Assembly: GCA_937910305.1 (NCBI GenBank)
Contig: CALEPS010000146.1
Coordinates: forward strand, 1 to 16,231
Source of the DNA: an uncultured Bacteroidales bacterium
GTDB taxonomy: Bacteria; Bacteroidota; Bacteroidia; Bacteroidales; Paludibacteraceae
Direction: 5' to 3'
DNA length: 16,231 nucleotides
In this document: one piece after another, positions 7,097-14,252 of the stretch
How the letters are laid out: each line of letters begins with the position of its first letter
How positions within the stretch are numbered: the first letter of the stretch is position 1
Position numbers and translations under genes: made by a program
Notes under the pieces: generated by a model
The model's database searches: none
What the model was told of the DNA's origin: nothing
What the model saw: only the letters and a program-made list of their open reading frames with translations

Positions 7097-7485
7097 TATT
7101 GCAACACTTGTATTTTATCGCGCACAATATACGTATCTCCCATCAGTTCGGGATATTGTTGCACGAACAGTTTCTTATACTCTTTGGCTTCGTCGTACGT
7201 ACGGAAGTCTCCCAGACGTACTTTCCAGAACGGCGGCAGATACTGGACATAAAGGGTCTGGTTGATTTTCTCTTTCAGTTTGGTCTCCAGATCCAGAGCC
7301 TCGCTCTTAGCAATTTGTTGCTGGTTGGAAGAATAAATCTGCACGCGATATCCGTCCATCTCCACCAGCTCGCGTTTCCCGTTCACCGCTTCGTCCAGCA
7401 AGACCGCTATTGCGCTATCCTGAACAATCTGCATGCCCGGTAACGAGTCAAAAATCGTCAATAATATAACTAAAATTAATTTCAT
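7096..7485 (-). CDS. Small SPOR-domain protein
   Basis: This is a 129-residue protein with a hydrophobic N-terminus (1-17, MKLILVILLTIF), likely a signal peptide or membrane anchor, and a SPOR-like domain from about 46 to 129. The domain shows the usual halves: GYRVQIYSSNQQQIAKSEA, then WKVRLGDFRTYDEAKEYKKL, then TYIVRDKI. SPOR domains bind peptidoglycan stripped of stem peptides, so the protein probably works in the periplasm at the cell wall. Pairing of a small SPOR protein with folE is, to my knowledge, common in Bacteroidales. It overlaps folE by one base. Upstream lies a 7 bp repeat array that separates it from the nucleoside kinase. Confidence 0.82.
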   Translation of the reverse strand: MKLILVILLTIFDSLPGMQIVQDSAIAVLLDEAVNGKRELVEMDGYRVQIYSSNQQQIAKSEALDLETKLKEKINQTLYVQYLPPFWKVRLGDFRTYDEAKEYKKLFVQQYPELMGDTYIVRDKIQVLQ

Positions 7486-7490
7486 TAATC

Positions 7491-7518
7491 TATTTGTGAT
7501 TTGTTATTTGTAATTTGT
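7491..7518 (-). repeat. (ACAAATN)4 tandem array at the nucleoside kinase-SPOR junction
   Basis: On the minus strand four 7 bp units ACAAATN (plus strand NATTTGT) occupy 28 bp between the kinase stop (7538) and the SPOR start (7485), ending five bases before the ATG. Confidence 0.85.
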
Positions 7519-7537
7519 CCGTGCAATTTCCGTGCCA

Positions 7538-9232
7538 TTAATAGCGGAAGGACGAGCCTCCGACGAACTCGCGGAGGAAGGATGTAGGCGGGATTTCTTT
7601 CTCCGGTATCGGCACGAAATATTGGAGGAACTTGAGCAGGCGGTGCGCCTCGCTGTATTCCTCGCAGAACTTAGGCACCTCCGAAAGGATCGGTTCCGCA
7701 TGCCGTTTGAGAACGGCGAACTCGAAGATCAGCGCGGAGTTGAACATGACATCTGCCTCTTCCTGGAAGGGATACACCCATTTGGTCTCCCCTCGGATAA
7801 CGGACGGACACCGTGCTATCGTTTGCTGCGCAGAGAAACCGCGGTATTTGTAGTCGCGCACAACGCGGCGCAACAGACGTATGTCTGTTGTCGGAATCCA
7901 GTTATGATTATCGATATTTATCGTCGTAAGGGTGGAAACGTATATCTTATAGGTAAGGGATTTATCCACATCCGGCAAGATACAAGGATTAAGCGCGTGC
8001 AGTCCTTCGATAACCAGGACAGAGTCTTTCTGCAACTTCAGTTTATTGCCGCGGAAGACCCGCTCCCCTTTGGTAAAATCATACGTCGGCAGGTTTACCT
8101 CCCGTCCGTCGAGCAGGTCATGTATCTGCTCGCGGAAGAAAGGCAGATCCACCGCATTCACATCCTCGAAATCGTATTCGCCATTCGCATCTTTGGGTGT
8201 GTCCACGCGGTTCACAAAATAATCGTCCATGGAAAGGACTTCCGGCCGTATTCCGTCAACCAGCAACTGGATCTGCAGACGTTTGGAGAAGGTGGTTTTT
8301 CCCGAAGAAGAGGCTCCGGATATAAAGACTATTCTGGGGCGTTTCTCGGCGATAGAGTCGGCTATCTGGGCTATTTTCTTCTCGTGCAGCGCCTCCGCCA
8401 GTTTGATAAGGCCGAATGATTTATTTTGTTTGCAAGCCACGTTGAAGTCGCTTACATTGTTGATTCTGAGCAGTTTGTTCCAACGGTTGTATTCCTGGAA
8501 GATCGTAAACATCTTATCCTGCGCAACGGAATCTTCCAAGATAGTAGGGTTGGTTCTATTGGGGATTCTAAGCAGCAGCCCGTCCTTGAACGGCTCCAGA
8601 TCGAACACATTTAGATATCCGGAAGACGGCAGCAGCACATTCGTGTAATAATCGATATAGTCGCCCATGCGGAAATAGCGGCAGTACGGGTTTCCGAGTG
8701 CCTCGAAGATCGACGACTCGTTGTTGTACCGTTCGGCGAACATGCCCATCACCTCTTTGGTCTGTTTCTCCTCCTCTATGATCGGCCGGTCCTCACGGAT
8801 AATAAGCAGCATTCGCTCTTTGATTGCCGCAACTATCTGAGGTGTTACCGCCGGCGGCTCTTTCTCCTCATCCATCTTGGAGTCTTTGCTCTGGTGCCAT
8901 TGCAGGGTGCAGTAATACCCTTTGCTGATGGGGTGCTCCACGCGCAGGTCCATTTCCGGGAAGAGTTCATTCACGGCGCATGCCAATACCATATTCAATG
9001 TACGCACATAGGCGCGCATGCCCGAGGGCGAACTGGCATCCAGGAACTCTATATCCTTGGGCTTGTAGAGCAGGAAATCCAAATTCTCCACTTTATAATT
9101 CACATGCGCCGCTATGATCGGGTATTTCAATCGAATTCCTATCAGTTCTTTCAACTGAATGAGCGAAATCCCGCGCGGCACTTTGTGGTAAGTGCGGGTA
9201 TTTTTACAGAAAATGGTAATTGTTTTCTCCAT
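7538..9232 (-). CDS. Uridine kinase-like nucleoside kinase with ThrRS-like N-terminal region
   Basis: This 564-residue protein has two parts. The N-terminal half resembles the TGS and second additional domains of threonyl-tRNA synthetase, with a ubiquitin-like start (about 1-65). The C-terminal half is a P-loop kinase of the uridine kinase / phosphoribulokinase family: Walker A GASSSGKT at 306-313, then MDDYF, YDFEDVNAVD, PTYDFTKGER and LVIEGLHALNP. The expected reaction is phosphorylation of a nucleoside, probably uridine or cytidine, in pyrimidine salvage; the exact substrate cannot be read from sequence. The two-part architecture is usual for this family in Bacteroidota and Firmicutes, and its length is normal. 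It lies 27 bases behind kdsA, so it is probably cotranscribed with it. Confidence 0.88.
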   Translation of the reverse strand: MEKTITIFCKNTRTYHKVPRGISLIQLKELIGIRLKYPIIAAHVNYKVENLDFLLYKPKDIEFLDASSPSGMRAYVRTLNMVLACAVNELFPEMDLRVEHPISKGYYCTLQWHQSKDSKMDEEKEPPAVTPQIVAAIKERMLLIIREDRPIIEEEKQTKEVMGMFAERYNNESSIFEALGNPYCRYFRMGDYIDYYTNVLLPSSGYLNVFDLEPFKDGLLLRIPNRTNPTILEDSVAQDKMFTIFQEYNRWNKLLRINNVSDFNVACKQNKSFGLIKLAEALHEKKIAQIADSIAEKRPRIVFISGASSSGKTTFSKRLQIQLLVDGIRPEVLSMDDYFVNRVDTPKDANGEYDFEDVNAVDLPFFREQIHDLLDGREVNLPTYDFTKGERVFRGNKLKLQKDSVLVIEGLHALNPCILPDVDKSLTYKIYVSTLTTINIDNHNWIPTTDIRLLRRVVRDYKYRGFSAQQTIARCPSVIRGETKWVYPFQEEADVMFNSALIFEFAVLKRHAEPILSEVPKFCEEYSEAHRLLKFLQYFVPIPEKEIPPTSFLREFVGGSSFRY

Positions 9233-9241
9233 CTATGTAGT

Positions 9242-9286
9242 TTTTTCCGGTTTATCTAGTTATTCCAGTTTATCCTGCTTTATCAG
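9242..9286 (-). repeat. Degenerate 9 bp tandem array across the kdsA stop
   Basis: On the plus strand five 9 bp units occur in register: TTTTTCCGG, TTTATCTAG, TTATTCCAG, TTTATCCTG, CTTTATCAG. The kdsA stop (9260-9262) lies inside. On the minus strand the last kdsA codons (LIKQDKLE) and most of the spacer before the kinase gene are built from this unit. Unit identity is partial, so chance is not excluded. Confidence 0.5.
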
Positions 9287-10054
9287 TTCGTCTATCCTGA
9301 GCGCCTGCACCAGAATCGTTCTCATGTCAGCGAGGCGCACTTGGTTAGCTGCATCCGAGATCGCGCGCTCGGGATCCGGGTGCGTCTCAATGAACAGCCC
9401 GTCCACGCCTACCGCCATCGCCGCACGCATGAGGTACGGCACCATCTCTCTGTTTCCTCCGGTGACACCGGCTTGCGAAGAAGGCTGCTGTACGGAATGG
9501 GTAGCATCAAAAATGACCGGACATCCGAATCGGCGCATCTCTACCAGCGAGGTCATGTCCACTACCAACCTTCCATACCCGAAGGACGATCCTCGCTCCG
9601 TGAGCCAGACGCGTCCCTCTTTAGCGGCATTCGGAGAGACCTGTTCAATCTTGGCGATAGCTCCTCCCATATCCCATGGAGCCATGAACTGGCCCTTCTT
9701 GACATTCACTATCCTGCCTGTTTCCGCTGCAGCCTGCAACAAGTCTGTCTGACGGCTCAGGAAGGCAGGAATCTGCAGCACATCCGCCACTTCCGCCACG
9801 GGTGCACACTGTGCGCTCTCATGCACGTCTGTCAGGATCGGCAGACCGAACTGCTCCTTCACCTCCTGCAGGATGCGCAAGCCTTCCTCCATCCCCACTC
9901 CGCGCGGCGAAGCCGAAGTACGGTTCGCCTTGTCGAAGGAGGATTTATAATAGAGCGTGACGCCCAAGTCATAGCAAAGGGCGCGGAGTGTCTCCGCTGT
10001 CCTGAGCGTAGTGTCGCGGCTCTCTATCGCGCAGTTGCCGGCAATGAGGAACAT
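9260..10054 (-). CDS. kdsA: 3-deoxy-8-phosphooctulonate synthase (KDO-8-P synthase)
   Basis: KdsA condenses phosphoenolpyruvate with arabinose 5-phosphate to KDO-8-phosphate, the committed step to the KDO sugar of lipopolysaccharide, in the cytoplasm. The 264 residues span the TIM-barrel family: IAGNCAIES, YYKSSFDKANRTS (35-47), KKGQFMAPWDMGG (119-131) and FDATHSVQQPSSQAGVTGG (182-200). The four ligands of the metal-dependent class are present: C8, H186, E223 and D234, at spacings like those of Aquifex KdsA; the metal-free E. coli type has Asn instead of the Cys. So this is probably a metal-requiring (class II) enzyme. Its ATG starts one base after the TAA of the upstream gene, indicating coupled translation. 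Confidence 0.96.
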   Translation of the reverse strand: MFLIAGNCAIESRDTTLRTAETLRALCYDLGVTLYYKSSFDKANRTSASPRGVGMEEGLRILQEVKEQFGLPILTDVHESAQCAPVAEVADVLQIPAFLSRQTDLLQAAAETGRIVNVKKGQFMAPWDMGGAIAKIEQVSPNAAKEGRVWLTERGSSFGYGRLVVDMTSLVEMRRFGCPVIFDATHSVQQPSSQAGVTGGNREMVPYLMRAAMAVGVDGLFIETHPDPERAISDAANQVRLADMRTILVQALRIDELIKQDKLE

Positions 10055-10055
10055 A

Positions 10056-11405
10056 TTATTCTTCCGTTTCCTTGCGTTGTGCGAGCGCAGAGTCTTCCAC
10101 TCCGCGGAAGACCCGTGCCCATTGTATTTTCAGTTTGCCCGTACCGCCTTTCTCGTTGCCCGGAAGCCAGCTCTGTGCAAGGAAGAACATTGCCTCCTTC
10201 GGCAGTCTGTTCGGCAGACGCAGCAACTCCATATTGTTCACATACCAGATCAGTTCGTTCTTGGTCCAGCGGAAAGTATAGACGTAATACATCGACCGCA
10301 ACATACCGGTCAGGTCTGCCATCTGTGTCTTGGCACCGTTCACGAGACCCATCTGATGCACGTTTCCGTTATAATGGTACAAGGCCACCATCGGGCTGTT
10401 CTGTTTGCCGGTCGTCAGGCCGAAGAAATGGTGTCCCGTGCCCTGGCTGCGCACTTTAGCCATGAACATACCGGACTCTTGCGCGAACGCATCCTTGGTG
10501 TTCATGACATCCGATGTATAGTTGAAGATGTGCTCGACGAATCCTTTCTTCGCATCCCAAGCCACGGCTTTCTTGCTTTCCTCGCGTGTCTCCAGATCCA
10601 TACGTCCGTCCACGAAGAAGGTGTTCTTGCCACCGTTGTATGCCTGCAGTTCCGACGTGCGGGAATGACCGTCCTTCATAGCCGGATTGGCATATCCGAA
10701 TCCTGCCTGCCAGTTCTTGGACGACGACATGTCATCGTCGAAAGAAGGCCGGAAGAGCTCCGCCCAGTCGATCTTCTCTTCGCGTTGGGCGTAGTAGAAC
10801 TTGATATCGTCCGAGTTAGCCAACTCCAGATAGCGCTGCTCGGTCTTATACTCCTCCGAGTGCTGCCAGCGTTTGGCATCAGCCCAGAGGGCATGACGTT
10901 TCTGGAAATCTTCCGTTTGGATCTCTTTCTCCAACTCTGTCAGTTGACGCAGTTCCGGCGAATTGAGCACCTTCAGATAGTTCTTGTAGAAAGGCGAGTG
11001 GTAAATCATGTTATACGCCCGCAGTTCAGCCGATTTGAGACACTCGCGCAGGCTCTTGATTTTCTGAAAATCGTCCGTTTCGCGGAATTTCAGGAAAGCC
11101 TGGAATGTTTCGTTCTCCACCGCGCGGCGGTAACGCCGCATGCTGAGAGCGGAGGACAGACGCTCATAAGCAGCCATTTTCTTGCCTTCGTCCGTGTCTT
11201 TGTACTTGCGGTTGATAAGTTCGTTCTTACGTTCCTGAAAGTCAGAACTCTCAACGGTTTTCTTCAACTCCAGATACTCCGCCAACTCAGGCGATTTCTC
11301 AATCCTGCGGTAACGTTTAACACGCTCCTGCATCTCATAAATCATTTTCTCGAACGCTTCGGTCGAGAGCATTTTGCCGGTCAGTCTGGCAGTAAACAGG
11401 TTCAT
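10056..11405 (-). CDS. Helical-repeat protein with C-terminal GH16/laminarinase-like domain
   Basis: The 449-residue product has an N-terminal half rich in charged helices. It contains imperfect repeats of the form Y..xxSPELxxYLEL...DFQxRK (about 32-60, 92-118, 140-170 and 185-205). The C-terminal half (about 215-440) resembles the concanavalin-like fold of GH16 glucanases, best seen in YTFRWTKNELIWYVNNMEL and PKEAMFFLAQSW. The GH16 catalytic signature ExDxxE is not visible where expected (GLTTGKQNSPMVALYHY), so it may bind glycans or act as a scaffold instead of cutting. I see no signal peptide at the chosen ATG; MNLFTARLTGKML is not a typical one. It is tightly linked to kdsA (one base between them). 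I do not recognise a named family; the fold call is tentative. Confidence 0.7.
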   Translation of the reverse strand: MNLFTARLTGKMLSTEAFEKMIYEMQERVKRYRRIEKSPELAEYLELKKTVESSDFQERKNELINRKYKDTDEGKKMAAYERLSSALSMRRYRRAVENETFQAFLKFRETDDFQKIKSLRECLKSAELRAYNMIYHSPFYKNYLKVLNSPELRQLTELEKEIQTEDFQKRHALWADAKRWQHSEEYKTEQRYLELANSDDIKFYYAQREEKIDWAELFRPSFDDDMSSSKNWQAGFGYANPAMKDGHSRTSELQAYNGGKNTFFVDGRMDLETREESKKAVAWDAKKGFVEHIFNYTSDVMNTKDAFAQESGMFMAKVRSQGTGHHFFGLTTGKQNSPMVALYHYNGNVHQMGLVNGAKTQMADLTGMLRSMYYVYTFRWTKNELIWYVNNMELLRLPNRLPKEAMFFLAQSWLPGNEKGGTGKLKIQWARVFRGVEDSALAQRKETEE

Positions 11406-11410
11406 AATGA

Positions 11411-11451
11411 CATTTACAATTTAATCATTTACTATTTTATCATTTAATTTT
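11411..11451 (-). repeat. Degenerate 7-8 bp repeat at the LOG-GH16-like junction
   Basis: ATTT recurs on the plus strand at 11412, 11419, 11427, 11434 and 11442, giving spacings of 7, 8, 7 and 8, then again at 11447. Units of the CATTTA type are recognisable but imperfect. The array spans the LOG stop codon (11440-11442) and ends a few bases before the next ATG, like the better-kept arrays. Confidence 0.4.
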
Positions 11452-11997
11452 CACTTGTGCGATTGCCTCTTTCAAATCGTCAAGAGAGTCCACGAAGATC
11501 GGTTTGAAGGCCTCTTGTTCCGGGATGAAACGCAGACTTCTCATCAACTCGATCTGTTGTTTGAGGGGTTCGTAGAAGCCCTTGTAGTTCAGCACGAAAG
11601 TGGGTTTGCGGTGCTCTCCTACGATAGCAGAGGAAGTGGCGTCCATCATCTCGTCCAGCGTGCCGTAACTGCCCGGCAGACAAACGATCAGATCCGAGAG
11701 GTCCCTCATGATCTGTTTGCGTTCGGACATGTTCTGAACCATATACAGTTCGTCACAGTTGTCCGCTTTGCGTCCGGCGGCTTTGATGCGCGGAGGGATG
11801 ACGCCTACTACATATGCGCCTGCGGCTTTTGCAGCATTGCTGGTGCGGGTCATTAATCCGCCCGTAGCACCGCCATAGACGAGGGTGTGCCCCTGCTCAC
11901 CGAGCCAGGCTCCCAACGCATCTCCCAGAGCCAGGTACTCCTCGGGGATACTGTCTTTTGCCGAACAATATACTGCAATCTTCATCCGTTCACTCAT
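11440..11997 (-). CDS. LOG-family nucleotide 5'-monophosphate phosphoribohydrolase
   Basis: This is a 185-residue Rossmann-fold protein of the LOG / TIGR00730 family. Members cleave the N-glycosidic bond of cytokinin ribotides or AMP-like nucleotides, releasing base and ribose 5-phosphate. Visible motifs are KIAVYCSAKD (6-15), YGGATGGLM (41-49), MSERKQIM (90-97) and PGSYGTLDEM (108-117). The last is the nucleotide-binding signature, usually PGGxGTxxE; here the second Gly is Ser. The ATG at 11997 is preferred over a TTG at 12012 because a purine-rich GAAAGAGAG precedes it; an in-frame ATG at 11985 is also possible. In bacteria its role is mostly uncertain. It appears to head the six-gene run, 129 bases behind gyrB. 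Confidence 0.87.
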   Translation of the reverse strand: MSERMKIAVYCSAKDSIPEEYLALGDALGAWLGEQGHTLVYGGATGGLMTRTSNAAKAAGAYVVGVIPPRIKAAGRKADNCDELYMVQNMSERKQIMRDLSDLIVCLPGSYGTLDEMMDATSSAIVGEHRKPTFVLNYKGFYEPLKQQIELMRSLRFIPEQEAFKPIFVDSLDDLKEAIAQVKIK

Positions 11998-12101
11998 TTT
12001 TCTCTCTTTCAAAGCATTTCTCCGATTTTGGAATTTGTCTTGAGCAGATTTGGTTTTTCCGGTGAGGGAGTTATGCGGGCATAATGACCGAACCGAAAGA
12101 C

Positions 12102-12130
12102 CAAAGATGCCAAGAGAAAACCAAAATCAA
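12102..12130 (-). promoter_or_regulatory. Possible weak promoter ahead of the LOG gene run
   Basis: On the minus strand TTG (complement of 12128-12130, overlapping the gyrB stop) is followed by 18 bases and CATCTTTG (complement of 12102-12109), one base off the -7 consensus. The spacing is short and the match imperfect. It would give the six-gene run its own start about 100 bases upstream of the ATG. Confidence 0.3.
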
Positions 12131-14115
12131 GCGTCGATGTTGGCGTATGTGGCATTCTCTTCGATGAACTCACGTCTCGGCGCCACATCGTCACCCATCA
12201 GCATAGCGATAATACGGTCCGCCTCGGCTGCGTTCTCTATTGTCACCTGTTTGAGCACACGGCGTGCCGGGTCCATCGTAGTCTCCCACAGCTGCTCGTC
12301 GCTCATCTCACCCAGACCTTTATACCGCTGGGTCTTGATCTGCTTCTCGTCGCCGTTACCGAACTTCTGTATAAACGCCATCCGTTGCTGGTCGTTCCAG
12401 CAGTACTCGCTGTAACTGCCCTTCGAGCACTTGTACAGCGGCGCGCAGGCGATATAAAGGTGTCCCTGCTCGATCACCTCTTTCATATGACGGAAGAAGA
12501 GCGTCATGATCAGCGTAGCGATATGCGCACCGTCCACATCAGCATCCGCCATGATAATCACTTTGTGGTAGCGGATCTTGGAGAGGTTGAGCGCTTTCGG
12601 GTCCTCTTCGGTTCCGAACGTGATTCCTAACGCTGTGAAGATGTTTCTCACCTCTTCGGATTCGAACACTTTGTGCTCCATCGCTTTCTCCACGTTCAGG
12701 ATCTTACCTCTCAGCGGCAGGATAGCCTGGTGCACACGGTCACGACCGGTCTTTGCGGTACCGCCTGCGGAGTCTCCCTCGACGAGGAAGAGCTCACACT
12801 CGCTTGCGTCTTTCGACACGCAATCCGCCAGCTTGCCGGGCAGACCGCCTCCGGAGAGCGGGCTCTTACGCAGGACGCTCTGACGGGCGTTACGCGCCGC
12901 TATACGTGCCTGAGCCGCCAGGATCACTTTCTCCACGATCTTCTTCGCGTCGTCCGGGTGTTCCTCCAGATAGTTCTGCAGCGCTTCCGCTACGGCTGAA
13001 GAAACCATTCCCGCTACCTCGGAGTTACCCAGTTTGGTCTTGGTCTGACCCTCGAACTGCGGTTCCGCCACCTTGACAGAGATAACCGCCGTCAGTCCTT
13101 CGCGGAAATCGTTCGGGTCGATCGTCGAGTTACCGTCTTTGTCTTTCAGTTTGGCTTTCTCCAGCATCTTGCTCTCCTCGGCGTATTTCTTCATCACACG
13201 TGTCAGAGCGGCGCGGAAGCCGGCTACGTGCGTTCCACCCTCGATGGTGTTGATATTATTGACGTACGAGTGTACGTTCTCGTTGAAATCGGTGTTGTAG
13301 ATCATCGCCACCTCCACCGGCGTACCGTATTTGTCAGTATTGAGGTGGATCACTTCGCTGATCAGCGGCGTACGGGTGCCGTCGATATAACGAACGAACT
13401 CACTCAGACCCTTCTCCGAATAGAACACCTCTTTCTTGCAATTTCCCTCCGCGTCAACCACACGTTTGTCTTTCAGCACAATACGGATACCGGCATTCAG
13501 GAACGCCAACTCACGCATTCGGTTCGCGAGGATCTCCCAATGATAAACGGTCTCGGTGAAGATCGTGTCGTCCGGCCAGAATTGCACGAACGTACCGGTC
13601 TTGCGCTGCTCCCAGTTACCGATAGCCTCTTCCTCCGAGATCGTATGCACCGGCGCCAGAGGTTTACCCTTCGCATAGTCCTGGCAGTGGATCTGTCCGT
13701 CGCGATAGACCTCCACGTGCATTCTCGTCGAGAGCGCATTCACGCAGCTCACACCCACACCGTGCAGACCGCCGGATACCTTGTAACTGTCTTTGTTAAA
13801 CTTACCTCCGGCGTGCAGGACGGTCATTACAACCTCCAAGGCTGACTTATGCTCCTTCGGATGCATATCCACCGGAATACCACGTCCGTTATCCTGAACC
13901 GTAATGGAGTTATCCTCGTTGATATGAACGGCTATCTCGTCGCAGAAGCCGGCGAGTGCCTCATCAATAGAGTTGTCCACTACCTCATACACCAGGTGGT
14001 GCAGACCCTTCAGCGAGATATCGCCGATATACATCGCAGGCCGTTTACGCACCGCCTCTAATCCCTCGAGCACTTGAATACTCGATCCATCATACTTTTC
14101 TTGTTGCTCTTCCAT
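12127..14115 (-). CDS. gyrB: DNA gyrase subunit B
   Basis: GyrB supplies the ATPase and TOPRIM parts of gyrase, which with GyrA adds negative supercoils. The 662 residues are full length. The GHKL ATPase begins with SSIQVLEGLEAVRKRPAMYIGD (11-32), then EVVDNSIDEALAG (E44, N48), DNGRGIPVDMH and GGLHGVGVSCVNALS. The transducer has the gyrase-type QTKTKLGNSEV. The TOPRIM domain shows LFLVEGDSAGG, LPLRGKILNVEKA and MADADVDGAHI; the C-terminal GyrB signature RYKGLGEM follows. The QTKTKLGNSEV motif favours GyrB over ParE. Length is usual for Bacteroidota, without the insert of enterobacterial GyrB. The ATG at 14115 is the natural start. It is transcribed from the promoter at 14195-14225. Confidence 0.97.
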   Translation of the reverse strand: MEEQQEKYDGSSIQVLEGLEAVRKRPAMYIGDISLKGLHHLVYEVVDNSIDEALAGFCDEIAVHINEDNSITVQDNGRGIPVDMHPKEHKSALEVVMTVLHAGGKFNKDSYKVSGGLHGVGVSCVNALSTRMHVEVYRDGQIHCQDYAKGKPLAPVHTISEEEAIGNWEQRKTGTFVQFWPDDTIFTETVYHWEILANRMRELAFLNAGIRIVLKDKRVVDAEGNCKKEVFYSEKGLSEFVRYIDGTRTPLISEVIHLNTDKYGTPVEVAMIYNTDFNENVHSYVNNINTIEGGTHVAGFRAALTRVMKKYAEESKMLEKAKLKDKDGNSTIDPNDFREGLTAVISVKVAEPQFEGQTKTKLGNSEVAGMVSSAVAEALQNYLEEHPDDAKKIVEKVILAAQARIAARNARQSVLRKSPLSGGGLPGKLADCVSKDASECELFLVEGDSAGGTAKTGRDRVHQAILPLRGKILNVEKAMEHKVFESEEVRNIFTALGITFGTEEDPKALNLSKIRYHKVIIMADADVDGAHIATLIMTLFFRHMKEVIEQGHLYIACAPLYKCSKGSYSEYCWNDQQRMAFIQKFGNGDEKQIKTQRYKGLGEMSDEQLWETTMDPARRVLKQVTIENAAEADRIIAMLMGDDVAPRREFIEENATYANIDA

Positions 14116-14194
14116 TATTTTTTATTTTCACATTTTTCGCATTTATTAATTCTTGCATTCATGCATAACGCGCACACGCGCATAAAATCGGCTG

Positions 14195-14225
14195 CAAAGA
14201 TACAAAAAAATTTTGACATACACAA
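14195..14225 (-). promoter_or_regulatory. gyrB promoter
   Basis: On the minus strand TTG (complement of 14223-14225), 20 bases, then TATCTTTG (complement of 14195-14202) matches the Bacteroidota consensus. Predicted start is near 14189, giving a leader of about 73 bases. The -33 box lies in the loop of the inverted repeat at 14217-14234. Confidence 0.8.
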
Positions 14226-14234
14226 GAGTGTATG
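14217..14234 (-). terminator. Probable terminator of the msrA-hydrolase transcript
   Basis: CATACAC and GTGTATG (14217-14223 and 14228-14234) form a 7 bp stem with a four-base loop. On the minus strand it is followed by TCAAAA and then seven T residues. It lies 18 bases past the stop of the hydrolase gene. The four bases between stem and T-run make it a weaker terminator than the one at 423-457. Confidence 0.5.
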
Positions 14235-14252
14235 CTATTTTTCTGCATTTTT

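Noticed and set aside
7532..8419. A 295-codon plus-strand ORF
   Set aside because: It is antisense to the kinase domain of the nucleoside kinase and shows no family signature.
9341..10459. A 372-codon plus-strand ORF
   Set aside because: It lies antisense to kdsA, whose motifs and metal ligands are unmistakable on the minus strand.
10011..11447. A 478-codon plus-strand ORF
   Set aside because: It is opposite the GH16-like gene, has no recognisable motif, and its length is explained by the codon use of the real minus-strand gene with coupled neighbours.
12009..12194. A 61-codon minus-strand ORF between gyrB and LOG
   Set aside because: It begins inside gyrB in another frame, has no recognisable domain, and looks like open spacer sequence.
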